NCBI GenBank assembly: GCA_021788625.1
Contig: JAJYKL010000021.1
Location: 1-49,853, forward strand
Length of the DNA stretch: 49,853 nt
From: Chloroflexota bacterium
GTDB lineage: Bacteria > Chloroflexota > Anaerolineae > J036 > Brachytrichaceae
Reading direction: 5' to 3'
Shown here: one piece after another, positions 18,307 to 27,100 of the stretch
Position numbering within the stretch: position 1 is the first letter of the stretch
Layout: each line of letters starts with the position of its first letter
The notes under the pieces: generated by a model
Told to the model about the DNA's origin: nothing
Seen by the model: the letters and a program-made list of their open reading frames with translations, nothing else
The model's database searches: none
Translations under genes and position numbers: made by a program

Positions 18307-19374
18307 ATGAACACGAAGACCGTTATTATTACCGGCCCTCAACAACTTGAGATTCGTGACTTTCCGTTACCCGTCTTGCAGCCAGGGCAGGTGCTGGTGA
18401 AGACGCACGCGGTAGGTCTATGCACCCTCGAGCAGCGCCTGTACCGCGGCAGCCCGCCAGAAAGTTATCCGTTCCTGGGCGGTCACGAGGTATCAGGCGA
18501 GGTGATACAGGTCGGCCCGGACGCCGCGACCGATGCGCGAGAAGGCGACCTGGTGGCGCTGGCGCTCCTTACCCGCTGTGGCTCCTGTTACTACTGCCGG
18601 CGCGGCATGGATAACCTGTGCGTCAACAACAGCAGAGTCTTACCTGGCGCCATCCCCGGTCCAGCGGGTTTGAGCGAGTACGTCATCGCACGGGATTACC
18701 AGGTCTACAAGCCGGAGACACCTGCTGTGGCGGACACGGCACACTGGGCGTGTGAGCTGGCATTGGCCGAACCCGTGGCGTGCGTGGTGCGCAGTGTACA
18801 GGGGCCTCCCTTACGCCTGGGCGATGTCGCCATCGTGCAGGGCGCAGGTGTTATGGGGCTGCTGCACGTGCAAATGCTCAAGCTGCGCGGTGCTCGCGTG
18901 CTGGTAAGCGAGCCCGACGTACATCGCCAGTCTGTGGCGCGTTCCTATGGTGCCGATTGGGTGATCGACCCGTTTCAGGTTCCTCTGGACGAGTATTCCC
19001 GCGTATGCACAGGGGGAGTAGGTGCCGCTGCGGCCTTCTACACGGCGGGCGGAGCACCTGCGATCGAACAGGCGGCGCACAGTCTGGCCAAGGGAGGATG
19101 GCTGAGCCTGTATGGTTCCATGCACCCCGACGGACCTTTGCCGCTTACGGTTAATGATATTCACTATCGTGAACTGGTGATCGCTGGTTTCTTTGGCCAC
19201 ACCCGTGCCAGCTTCGCTCAGGCGGTGACGCTCATTTCGCACCGGCAGGTGGATATGCGCCCTCTCATCAGCGAGTGTATCTCCTTCTCGCAAGTGGACC
19301 TGGCCTTCCGCAAAGCCACCGCACCTGGCACATTTCGTGTGCTGGTGATGTTCAACGAGCCTCCACCAGGTTAA
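18307..19374 (+). CDS. Zinc-dependent alcohol dehydrogenase (MDR family)
   Basis: From the ATG at 18307 the product has 355 residues. Catalytic zinc ligands are C39 (GLCTLEQ), H60 and E61 (GGHEVSGEV). The structural zinc loop CGSCYYCRRGMDNLC holds C91, C94, C97 and C105. The Rossmann motif is VQGAGVMGLLHVQ. This is the sorbitol/threonine dehydrogenase-like group of medium-chain dehydrogenases; it oxidises a polyol or secondary alcohol with NAD(P). An upstream in-frame ATG at 18271 adds 12 residues with no family similarity. Ribosome site is weak (aggt). Its neighbour on the left is divergent; to the right lies the glnA upstream region, so it is a single-gene unit. Confidence 0.9.
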   Translation: MNTKTVIITGPQQLEIRDFPLPVLQPGQVLVKTHAVGLCTLEQRLYRGSPPESYPFLGGHEVSGEVIQVGPDAATDAREGDLVALALLTRCGSCYYCRRGMDNLCVNNSRVLPGAIPGPAGLSEYVIARDYQVYKPETPAVADTAHWACELALAEPVACVVRSVQGPPLRLGDVAIVQGAGVMGLLHVQMLKLRGARVLVSEPDVHRQSVARSYGADWVIDPFQVPLDEYSRVCTGGVGAAAAFYTAGGAPAIEQAAHSLAKGGWLSLYGSMHPDGPLPLTVNDIHYRELVIAGFFGHTRASFAQAVTLISHRQVDMRPLISECISFSQVDLAFRKATAPGTFRVLVMFNEPPPG

Positions 19375-19405
19375 AGTACCACATCATGTACCCGCTGCGA
19401 TTAAA

Positions 19406-19419
19406 GTGACATTTGTCAC
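19406..19419. promoter_or_regulatory. Perfect palindrome GTGACA-TT-TGTCAC, candidate operator
   Basis: A 14-bp perfect dyad centred about 64 bp before the start site predicted near 19476. Size, symmetry and distance suit an activator such as a CRP/FNR-type protein; the half-site resembles but does not equal TGTGA/TCACA. Confidence 0.45.
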
Positions 19420-19460
19420 GACTGTTGGGGAATTCCATTACTATCCCCTGCCTAAAAAAA

Positions 19461-19469
19461 TGCTAAAAT
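19461..19469 (+). promoter_or_regulatory. Extended -10 promoter of the glnA-upstream RNA
   Basis: TGCTAAAAT fits the extended -10 pattern TGnTAnaaT. There is no good -35, as expected for an extended -10 or an activated promoter. The start would fall at about 19476, exactly where the first complementary arm begins. Confidence 0.45.
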
Positions 19470-19476
19470 TGCGACC

Positions 19477-19809
19477 TGTAGCTACGTGTTATGGTTGCAC
19501 TGTAATATAGACAAATACCGCAGTCGCTGTTACATCCTGGTCATCGTAATGCATAGCACTCATCGTTGATCTTCTTCGTCGTTCATAACTGATTCATCGG
19601 GCACATCGCGCTCGCTTTATACAGAACTGAATACGCTGTTGCTCGTCATGGCTTCTTCGACCTCACCAGAGCTCACTGTTGTCACACGCACGATTTGTTG
19701 TGAACATCGCAGCTGTTTTGAACTTCATCGCGGTACATAGATGTCGCATCAAGGTCAGCGGTCCGCCAATCGTCGTTGTCTCGTCGATAGTAAGGAACAC
19801 GTAGCTACA
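19477..19809 (+). ncRNA. Candidate structured RNA or leader upstream of glnA
   Basis: The first 14 nt after the predicted start site (TGTAGCTACGTGTT, 19477-19490) are perfectly complementary to AACACGTAGCTACA at 19796-19809. They would close a 305-nt loop, the closing-stem layout of many stable RNAs. A terminator follows 18 nt later. The loop is pyrimidine-rich with repeated CATCG/CGTCG. It lacks the hallmark sequences of RNase P RNA, tmRNA, SRP RNA and T-boxes that could be checked by eye. Part of each arm (GTAGCTAC) is itself palindromic, so a protein-binding role is an alternative. Strand and function are inferences. Confidence 0.35.
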
Positions 19810-19827
19810 TCTCTGGCATCACAGCTA

Positions 19828-19864
19828 TGGCCCTCTGGGTTTCTACCCCGGAGGGCCAGTTTTT
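19828..19864 (+). terminator. Terminator hairpin 67 nt before glnA
   Basis: TGGCCCTC (19828-19835) pairs with GAGGGCCA (19851-19858), with an inner GGG/CCC pairing, followed by GTTTTTT. It may end the upstream RNA or act as an attenuator for glnA. Confidence 0.75.
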
Positions 19865-19931
19865 CCCTCCATCATCGTATATCATTGCCGCATCTTTAAT
19901 TAGGAATTGAAAAAACAGAGGTTTTGCGACT

Positions 19932-21272
19932 ATGGAACACAGTTCCGCCAGTATCGAGCGAGTCGAGGAGATCATTCGCACCGCGGGAGTCGAGTTCATC
20001 AATCTGCAGTTCACCGACATCATGGGTATCGTGAAGACGGTTGGGATTCCTGTTGGCGTCTGGCCCGAGGTGCTGCAGCACGGCATGTGGTTTGATGGCT
20101 CATCCATCCAGGGTTTTGCGCGCATCGCCGAGAGCGATATGCTGCTCAACCCCGACCTGGATACCTTTGCCGTGATTCCCTGGGACACCGATGCGCCCAA
20201 CGCTCGCGTAATCTGCAACGTTTACACTCCCAACGGCGAACCGTTCGAAGGCGACCCGCGTTACGTGCTTAAGCGCGCGCTGGCTGTCGCGGCGGAGATG
20301 GGTTACCAGTACTACACCGGCCCCGAGTTGGAATTTTTCCTGCTCAAGCCACAACCGAATGGCGATCTGTTTCCGCTCACTCCGCACGACCAGGCTGGTT
20401 ACTTCGATGCGAACACCGACCTGGCGCACTCCATCCGCCGTCAGATGGTCACGGCACTCCAAAACTTCGGCATAAAAGTCGAGGCATTGCATCACGAGGT
20501 CGCCATCGGTCAGCACGAGATCGACATCCAATACGACCAGGCGCTGCGCACGGCTGACAATGCGGTCACTCTGCGCATGACGCTGAAGGCAGTAGCCCAG
20601 CGCAATGGCATCTATGCCACCTTCATGCCCAAGCCCATCGCCGGCATCAACGGCAATGGCATGCACACGCACCAGTCACTGTGGAGCAATGGCGTAAACG
20701 TCTTTGCCGACGCGCATGATGAGTATGGCTTGAGCAACGTGGCAAAGAAGTTCATCGCCGGGCAGCTGGCGCACGCCCGCAGTATGTCAGCCATCATCGC
20801 GCCGCTGGTCAACAGTTATAAGCGACTGGTGCCGGGTTATGAAGCGCCTGTGTACCTGAGCTGGGCGCGCACGAATCGCTCAGCACTCATCCGCGTACCG
20901 AAGGTCAGCCCCGGGCGTGTGGCCACAGCCAGCCGCATCGAGCTGCGCTGCCCCGATCCGGCCGCCAACCCCTACCTGGCTTTCGCAGCCATCCTGATGG
21001 CTGGGCTGGACGGCATCCGGCGCGACCTGCCCGTACCGCCCGCCACCGAAGAAGACCTGTACCACCTTGACGAAGCGGCGCGCCAGGAAATGACCACCAT
21101 GCCTGGGTCACTGGGCGAAGCCATTGAAGAGCTGAAGAAAGACGAGCTGATGCGCACGACACTGGGCGACCATCTCTTCGAACAGTACGTGGAGGCCAAG
21201 CGGCAGGCCTGGGATGACTACCGTATCTTCGTCAGCCAGTGGGAGCTGGACCGCTACCTGCCCGTTTACTAA
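19932..21272 (+). CDS. glnA: Glutamine synthetase, type I
   Basis: A 446-residue enzyme making glutamine from glutamate, ammonia and ATP. The length matches the GSI-alpha group (about 444), which lacks the 25-residue insertion and adenylylation tyrosine of the GSI-beta group. Motifs in order: MWFDGSSIQGFARIAESDM (Glu-rich active-site loop), PELEFFL, NGNGMHTHQSLW (ATP/ammonium site), KRLVPGYEAPVYLSWA, and the C-terminal RIELRCPDPAANPYLAFA. Control is therefore expected to be by feedback and transcription. The ribosome site CAGAGG lies 10 nt before the ATG. The unusual 5' region (19406-19864) suggests activator- or RNA-based control. Confidence 0.96.
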   Translation: MEHSSASIERVEEIIRTAGVEFINLQFTDIMGIVKTVGIPVGVWPEVLQHGMWFDGSSIQGFARIAESDMLLNPDLDTFAVIPWDTDAPNARVICNVYTPNGEPFEGDPRYVLKRALAVAAEMGYQYYTGPELEFFLLKPQPNGDLFPLTPHDQAGYFDANTDLAHSIRRQMVTALQNFGIKVEALHHEVAIGQHEIDIQYDQALRTADNAVTLRMTLKAVAQRNGIYATFMPKPIAGINGNGMHTHQSLWSNGVNVFADAHDEYGLSNVAKKFIAGQLAHARSMSAIIAPLVNSYKRLVPGYEAPVYLSWARTNRSALIRVPKVSPGRVATASRIELRCPDPAANPYLAFAAILMAGLDGIRRDLPVPPATEEDLYHLDEAARQEMTTMPGSLGEAIEELKKDELMRTTLGDHLFEQYVEAKRQAWDDYRIFVSQWELDRYLPVY

Positions 21273-21508
21273 TGCACTCCTGCATGTCGCCCTTTTGCCC
21301 GATCACCGACGACAGGTGAATACAGGAGCGGGTCGCCGGCATTCCCGATCAGTTCGAGCTCTACCTTCGACTTGCTCCTTAACTGGAGGTCTAGCACTTT
21401 GAGAGACGCACGATCGCATGCCAGGTTGATCTGTGGCGCACGCTCGCCAGGGAGTACAGTCAAACTTAATGCCTCGGTGTCTATGGTAGACGTTGCGTTT
21501 CTGGGCAT
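21269..21508 (-). other. Orphan minus-strand reading frame, possible gene remnant
   Basis: Between glnA and the methyltransferase the minus strand is open for 79 codons from ATG 21508. The sequence has beta-like alternation (IDTEALSLTVLPGE, then SKSKVELELIGNAGD) that looks like real protein. There is no ribosome site and the stop coincides with the end of glnA. I do not recognise it. It may be the C-terminus of a degraded gene. Confidence 0.3.
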
Positions 21509-21540
21509 CAGTTCAAGCTCGAGATGAGGTGGTGAAAGGC

Positions 21541-22377
21541 ATGCGGAAGAGTGACGCAAGCCTGGCACGCGTGGCTGAAACCGGCGACCGTGATCCACAG
21601 CGCGAGTGGGAGCGCCTGACGTGCGATGCCTATCACACACTCGAATTGCGCTCCACATTGCACGCCGTGTTGACCCGTCTGCCCGCGAGGAGTACGGTGC
21701 TGGATGCCGGCGGCGGGCCGGGCCGCTACGCGCTCGAGCTTTGCCGTGCCGGTCACCGGGTCACATTGCTCGACCATTCTCCTGGCTGCATCGCCTTTGC
21801 GCGCGCGAAGTTTGAGGCTGAGCCTGAATCGGTGCAGCGTAATCTACTAGACTGCCTGGTGGGTGATGTACGCGACCTGTCGCGTTTTCCGGCTCACCAT
21901 TTCGACGCTGCGTTGTGCCTGGGGCCGTTGACCCGCATCGCTGCAGACGCACGGCGACGAAAGGTATTACGCGAGCTGGCGCGTGTGGTCAAGCCTGGTG
22001 CACTGGTGGCGATTGGGGTTTCGGGTTTTCATGCTCTGGCACACGCCGTAGCCAGCACCGATGCAGGGTTGCCAGCTCCCGAGCGGTTGGCCATGATCGC
22101 GCGCGGTGATGACTTCATGTGTGGTATACCGTGGCATTTCTTCAGCGCCCGGGAACTGCGCGAACTGGCCGAGTCGTGTGGCTATCACACGGTGACGCTT
22201 GTGGGTTGCGAAGGCCTGTTCAGCGGTTTACGCGACATGGTGAACGAGGTGGCGCTCGATGCGCAAAAATGGACGATCTGGCTCGAACAGCTCCACGCAA
22301 TGAGCACAATACCCGTCGTGGCAGAGATCGCCGAGCATCTGGTATATATTGGCACGCCTGGGGAGAAGGATGCTTGA
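21541..22377 (+). CDS. Class I SAM-dependent methyltransferase
   Basis: From ATG 21541 (GAGG at 21526-21529) the product has 278 residues; a TTG at 21493 would lengthen it by 16. Motif I is VLDAGGGPGRYALEL, which binds the methionine part of SAM; the acidic residue at the end of strand 2 is in HRVTLLDHSPG. CLVGDVRDLSRFPAHHFDAALCLG contains motifs for adenine binding and strand 4. The N-terminal WERLTCDAYHTLELR suggests a small-molecule methyltransferase. The substrate is unknown. Its last 8 nt overlap the start of the M20 peptidase gene, so the two are translationally coupled. Confidence 0.85.
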   Translation: MRKSDASLARVAETGDRDPQREWERLTCDAYHTLELRSTLHAVLTRLPARSTVLDAGGGPGRYALELCRAGHRVTLLDHSPGCIAFARAKFEAEPESVQRNLLDCLVGDVRDLSRFPAHHFDAALCLGPLTRIAADARRRKVLRELARVVKPGALVAIGVSGFHALAHAVASTDAGLPAPERLAMIARGDDFMCGIPWHFFSARELRELAESCGYHTVTLVGCEGLFSGLRDMVNEVALDAQKWTIWLEQLHAMSTIPVVAEIAEHLVYIGTPGEKDA

Positions 22378-23533
22378 ACCGTTTACCGTAACAAAGGACC
22401 AACTGGCGCACTGGCTCAGCCGTGTGGTGCAGATTCCGAGTGTCTCGCCGCACCAGGCTGGCCCGCGTGCCGGTGAGCCGGGTGAGGGCAAAATTGCGGC
22501 GAAACTGGTCGAGTGGTTTAGTGCGCTGGGCGCGCGGGTGGTGTGCGATGAGGTATTGCCTGGCCGTCCGAACGTCTACGCCTTGTGGCAGGCTGCTGGA
22601 GACGGCATCCCCTGGCTGGCGGTTGACGTACACACCGACACCGTTGGCGTGGAGCAGATGGAAGGCGACCCGTTTAGCGGCCGCATCGCGGATGGTCGCG
22701 TATATGGGCGCGGCGCATCAGATACCAAGCCCACGCTCGCGGTGGTGCTTGCACTCCTGGAGTCAATGCAGCACGCAGGTGTGGTGCCGCAGGCAAACCT
22801 GCTTATTGCGGCTACGATCGACGAGGAAGTGGGTGAGCAGGGAGCGCCTGCCTTTGCGCGCTGGGTGCGGTTGCAGGGGTTGGCGGTGCAGCAGTTGATC
22901 GTGGCCGAACCAACACGTTGCGGCCCTGTGTACGGGCACAAGGGTCTGTCGCGCCTGCGCTTCACCGTGCAGGGCGTGGCGGCTCACACATCGCAACCTG
23001 AGCTCGGTCGTAACGCGATTACTGCGGCTGCGCACCTGGTGCTCGCTTTTGAAGACGAAGGGCAGCGCCTGCTGACTGTTCCACCGCAGACACCGTTGGG
23101 CCCCGCGCGATTGACCGTGTCGCTGATCGATGGTGGACGGGGCATCAACGTGGTGCCTGACAGCTGCACGGTGTCCATTGACCGGCGTGTCTTGCCGGGC
23201 GAAAGACCCGCTGAGGTGAGTGCAGGTCTGGTTGCACTCGCGCGGAATCATTGCCCGTTACCCATCAGCGTGGACCTACTCGCTGAAGTGGACGCTTTCC
23301 TGCAAGCCCCTGACACGCCTTGGGTTTCTGAATTGGCAAACTGGTCAGGCCTGGCGCCAGACGTGGCTCCCTACTGCACCAATGCCTGGGCTTACGGCGG
23401 ACTGGCGCAGGAGTGCGTGGTGCTGGGACCAGGCAGCATCGCCCAGGCCCACGCAGCGGTCGAATGGGTGGAGGTGAGCGAACTCGAAAAGCTCGCGCGC
23501 ATGTATGCACACTGGTGGGGTGTTTCAGACTAG
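22370..23533 (+). CDS. M20 family metallopeptidase (ArgE/DapE/CPG2-like)
   Basis: The start at 22370 (GGGAGAAGG just upstream) gives 387 residues and an 8-nt overlap with the methyltransferase. The di-zinc site is visible: VDVHTDTV with H88 and D90, GRGASDTKP with D118, IDEEVGEQG with catalytic E152 and ligand E153, VAEPT, and a final GPGSIAQAHAAVEWV with the last histidine. The dimerisation domain has GVAAHTSQPELG, the usual H in the lid. Enzymes of this family remove acyl groups from N-acyl amino acids or cleave dipeptides. The specific substrate cannot be told. A dispersed repeat follows the stop. Confidence 0.9.
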   Translation: MLEPFTVTKDQLAHWLSRVVQIPSVSPHQAGPRAGEPGEGKIAAKLVEWFSALGARVVCDEVLPGRPNVYALWQAAGDGIPWLAVDVHTDTVGVEQMEGDPFSGRIADGRVYGRGASDTKPTLAVVLALLESMQHAGVVPQANLLIAATIDEEVGEQGAPAFARWVRLQGLAVQQLIVAEPTRCGPVYGHKGLSRLRFTVQGVAAHTSQPELGRNAITAAAHLVLAFEDEGQRLLTVPPQTPLGPARLTVSLIDGGRGINVVPDSCTVSIDRRVLPGERPAEVSAGLVALARNHCPLPISVDLLAEVDAFLQAPDTPWVSELANWSGLAPDVAPYCTNAWAYGGLAQECVVLGPGSIAQAHAAVEWVEVSELEKLARMYAHWWGVSD

Positions 23534-23578
23534 AGTGGATTACAGCTAACAACAAGGTCCCCAGCAGTCATGGTGAGT

Positions 23579-23639
23579 GTTCATGGTGAGCCGGTCGAAC
23601 CACATATGGGTCGCATCCTTCGGCAAGCTCAGGATGAAC
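23579..23639. repeat. REP-like dispersed inverted repeat
   Basis: Left arm GTTCATGGTGAGCCGGTCGAA (23579 onward, first 20 of 21 bases plus A) is an imperfect inverted copy of the right arm ending AGCTCAGGATGAAC at 23639. The core TCGGCAAGCTCAGGATGAAC resembles a repeat found between genes in many genomes. It lies between the M20 gene and the HU promoter. Confidence 0.7.
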
Positions 23640-23728
23640 GCTTTACCTTGTGTTGCATCGCAAGCCGCTCCAGACGCCGAAGCTCATCGCCGGCCAAGGG
23701 GAGCGACTTTTCGGAACACGCGAGTTTA

Positions 23729-23758
23729 TTGGCGTTTTCCGCGGTTTTCATGTATAAA
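23729..23758 (+). promoter_or_regulatory. Promoter of the HU-family gene
   Basis: TTGGCG (23729-23734), 18-bp spacer, TATAAA (23753-23758). Expected start about 23765, leaving a leader of 35 nt with the ribosome site. Confidence 0.55.
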
Positions 23759-23799
23759 TTCATAAACCTTAACAAAAGGCATCAAAAAGGAGACAAGCA

Positions 23800-24108
23800 A
23801 TGGCCGGACAGAAAATGACGAAGTCACAGTTCGTGGCTGCGATCGCCGAGCAGACCGGGGTGACGAAGAAGCAGGCGAACGCAATGCTGGAGGCGATACA
23901 CCATATCGTCACTAAGCAGCTTGGCAAGCAGGGTCCGGGCGAAGTCACGATTCCAGGTCTGATTAAACTCACGGTCAAAGAAAAGGCCGCCGTGCCAGAG
24001 CACGAGGGGATCAACCCGTTTACCAAGCAACCGACGGTCATCAAAGCGAAGCCGGCCAGTCGGGTTGTGAAGGCTCGTGCGATTAAGGCGTTGAACGAAT
24101 CCGTGTAG
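23800..24108 (+). CDS. HU-family DNA-binding protein
   Basis: A 102-residue basic protein of the HU/IHF family. The helical N-terminus MTKSQFVAAIAEQTGVTKKQ matches HU. EVTIPGLIKLTV is the central beta-strand. The beta-arm that grips the minor groove normally reads RNPxTG; here it is INPFTKQPTVIKAKPAS, with the key proline kept but a different flank. It ends VVKARAIKALNESV, the last helix. HU bends and compacts DNA. A strong ribosome site (AAAAAGGAGA) and a good terminator suggest high expression. The divergent beta-arm may reflect a lineage-specific HU. Confidence 0.9.
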   Translation: MAGQKMTKSQFVAAIAEQTGVTKKQANAMLEAIHHIVTKQLGKQGPGEVTIPGLIKLTVKEKAAVPEHEGINPFTKQPTVIKAKPASRVVKARAIKALNESV

Positions 24109-24146
24109 ACATATTCTTCACCCTGTTCGGTACGTTACGCATCAAA

Positions 24147-24174
24147 GCCCCTTGGGAAAGCCAGGGGGTTTTTC
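24147..24174 (+). terminator. Intrinsic terminator of the HU-family gene
   Basis: CCCCTTGG (24148-24155) pairs with CCAGGGGG-type sequence at 24161-24168, extended by A-T pairs, then TTTTT. Confidence 0.88.
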
Positions 24175-24185
24175 GTGATGGAGAT

Positions 24186-27100
24186 TTACGACTTGCGCCA
24201 GCGGTAGTCTGTGCCTTTGAGCAGGGCACGGAAATCATTCAGCACGCCAGGTCGATCCATGATGCTGTACTGATCACCTGACCAGCGATATAGGATGAGT
24301 GCGCGGATTTGTTGCGCCAGGGGCTGCTGGTTCCAGCGCTCGATCTCGGCGTAGGCGGCCTGCACCCACCCATTCTCCCCTCCGTTCCATGGTGCGGTAC
24401 CGAAGGCACCTGTCTCGGTGATGAATACTGGCCGTGAGCGCCACCGGGCAGGGATCACATCGAGGAAGGTGCTATAGGCGCGGAAGTGCTGGTACTGCCA
24501 GTGCAAGGCCTCGTCGTCAAGGCGGCTCAGGTCGGTGACCAGGCCCGGGGCATAACCGTTCGTACGGCAATGCAGCGCAATACCGTCCAGGTCGTTGATG
24601 CTTGCCAGCATACGGGTGAACCACTCCAGACTGTTCACGCGCAATCCCTGATACGGGTCCAGTGCGCCAGGGATGACGATGGCATTAGGTTGAACGGCTT
24701 TGATCGAGGCGCGTGTTAGGTTGAAGCATGCTGCGTAGCTCTCGGGTGTAATGGCTCTGGCTGCATGGCGGTCTCCTTCCGGCCACTCGCGCGAGTTGTT
24801 CACCTCATTGCCGATCACCCAGGTGTTGCAGCCGGCCGAGTTGAGCACCCACTTTGCGCACAATGCAGCGAAGGCATCGCTCTGGGCAGTAGCGACGACT
24901 GTGCAGGGGTTGCTATTACCATTGCTCAGACGAGCGATGACGCCGTAGCCAGCGTAGGACCAGTTGGCGTAGGCGACGTTGCCTGCGCCTGTTTCGACAT
25001 CTTCGCTAAACAACACCCAGCCAGCTTTGCCTCCCTCTGCGAATAGACGACGGTCATAGGGGTCGTGCAGGCCATACAGCCAGGCAGACGTGCCACGTGG
25101 CAATTGTGTATCAACGGCCGGTGTGCGTCGATCCACATACTCGGGCACGCTCACAAGCGACGCTTGTACATAACCCTCTTTAAACGCGTAGGACTGCACT
25201 CGGATAAACTGATCGGCGTGACCAAGCTTGGCAGCCCAATTGCTTCCCTCTGTGACGTGAAGTGGCGTACCGGCACTCACGCGCCATGCTGGATCCACAT
25301 TGGTCGGTGTATTGATAGAGGGTGCATCGAGAAGCGGGGTTTCAATACTGGCGATTACCACACCCTGTGCGATCACTTCCGCTTTAACGGGAGCGATCTG
25401 TACAGGTGTCGCGGTTATGACCGGCTGGGTCCTGACCAGCGGTGCAACAGACTCAGTCGCCACCAGGTTCGGAGAAGGTACCTGTGGCAGCGCCGCCATT
25501 GTGGCGGGCGGCACCAGTGCTTCTGAAACTGGAGTCTCCGGCGAAGGTGTTAATATAACATAACATGCCGCCACAAAGCCCTGTTTGGAACCGGCGGTGA
25601 TAACGTTCAGCCACTGCCCCGTCTGACCAATTTTTGCCAGTGCCGAAGCAACCGGCTCTCGGACGCTCAACAGTGTCCCAGCGGGCAGGCGTGTCCTGAT
25701 TATGCCGCCTCCCGGCGAAGCCCGTAGCGCCAACCCGTTAGCCCGGGCAATGTCGGCGTTATCCAATACCTGTACATTCACCGCGTCCATTGCCCGTGGA
25801 TCACGCAGGGGCTCCTGGACTGCATCCGTAAAGGCCCGAGCACTTATTGGGAGGGGAGTTGAGACTGCGGCCTGCTGGACGACAGGGCTCGTGGAAGGTG
25901 TGGGAGTGGTGGGGGCAAGTGCGTGTACCATCCACGCTGGAACATAACCTACCCGGCCGTCAGCGTCCTTTACATTCAGCCATACGCCAAGCTGGCCCAA
26001 CTTCTGGGTGACCATTTTCGGTGGCTCAACCGACTGTAGCGGCGTACCGCATGGCAACCTTACCAGCAGGTTGCCCGTTAATGGCGCGTCGCGCAATGCC
26101 AAACCACCTGCGTCAGTGATATCTGGATCATTGTTTACTACTACAGTCAGGGGCGGTTGTGCGTTCGGGTTATGTCCGTCGTAAAAGACGGCCGTTTTAA
26201 TGATACGTACCGCGCTGCCTACAAACCCGTAGCGTTGCATCAAGGACGCGCTTGATTCTGCAGGAACGGGCCATGGATCGTGAATCAGGTAGTCGCTGCC
26301 CGGCGATCCGTTCCCCAACGGATCGAGAGCCTGCCGCGCATACAGGAGCACCCAATGATTTTGCAGACCTGGCGCGGGCGAGAAATCCACCTCAACCACT
26401 ACAGGGAGCCCCGCGTCCAGCGCGCTGTCGACGGACGCCATCGGCGCATCCACGTCGCGGCAGCGTACAAAGTTTGTGAATTGGATGCCGGGTAGCGCGG
26501 CCTGCAATCCGGCAAACATGATGAGAGGTCCTGTAAAGCCCACATTAGGGCCCAGAGCTTTCAGTTTCTCATTCAGCGTGGCGGGTGTCTCGTCATACCC
26601 CATCCCGTTGGCAACCATTGTCAGACATACGAGCGTACAGCCATAAGCACCGATGGTGGATGATGCGTCGCCGAAACCCAGGATGACGTTCTTCCATTGC
26701 GGGTCGCGCTGAGAGAGAGGCAGCGTGTTGAACACCTTCACAACCCGTGGCGGGGGGGCAGGGGGCGTATCGATGGGGGGCGCAGGAGCGTCGCCTTTGA
26801 ACGCAAACTGGCCTCCACTAACGAGCAGCACACGTCCGGGCACATCGTCACCAGGCGGCACATCACCCTGGTAAAGATTCAAGGGTGCCAGCAACGCAGG
26901 TCGAAAAATAAAGTCCAGGATGCCAAAGTTGCGCCCAGGCACCTGCCGCATGTAGAGATATTGGAAGATCTCGAGGCTTGTGTCGTTTGCGATAACAGGG
27001 AAACGCACCCACTGCTTGCCGTTGGAGGGGTCTGTCTGCACGATGCCTGGTTGTACGGTCACCTGATCCAGTCCCGAACCGATGGACTTGTGATACTGAA

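Larger units (their letters stand above)
19375..19931 (+). other. Gene-free stretch upstream of glnA
   Basis: A 557-nt stretch without a supported gene. It contains a perfect palindrome (19406-19419), an extended -10 box (19461-19469), a long-range 14-nt complementary pair (19477-19490 and 19796-19809) and a terminator hairpin (19828-19864), each listed separately. The part after the terminator has TTTAAT near 19896 as a possible -10 for glnA itself. A 30-codon frame at 19648-19740 lacks a ribosome site. Confidence 0.7.

Noticed and set aside
19648..19740. 30-codon plus-strand frame in the glnA upstream region, possible leader peptide
   Set aside because: No Shine-Dalgarno, no run of regulatory codons for Gln or Glu.
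19477..19809. RNase P RNA or tmRNA as identity of the glnA upstream RNA
   Set aside because: The conserved GAGGAAAGTCC-type element of RNase P RNA and the tRNA-like ends of tmRNA are absent.
19805..20218. Minus-strand frame over the glnA start
   Set aside because: Antisense shadow of glnA without family similarity.
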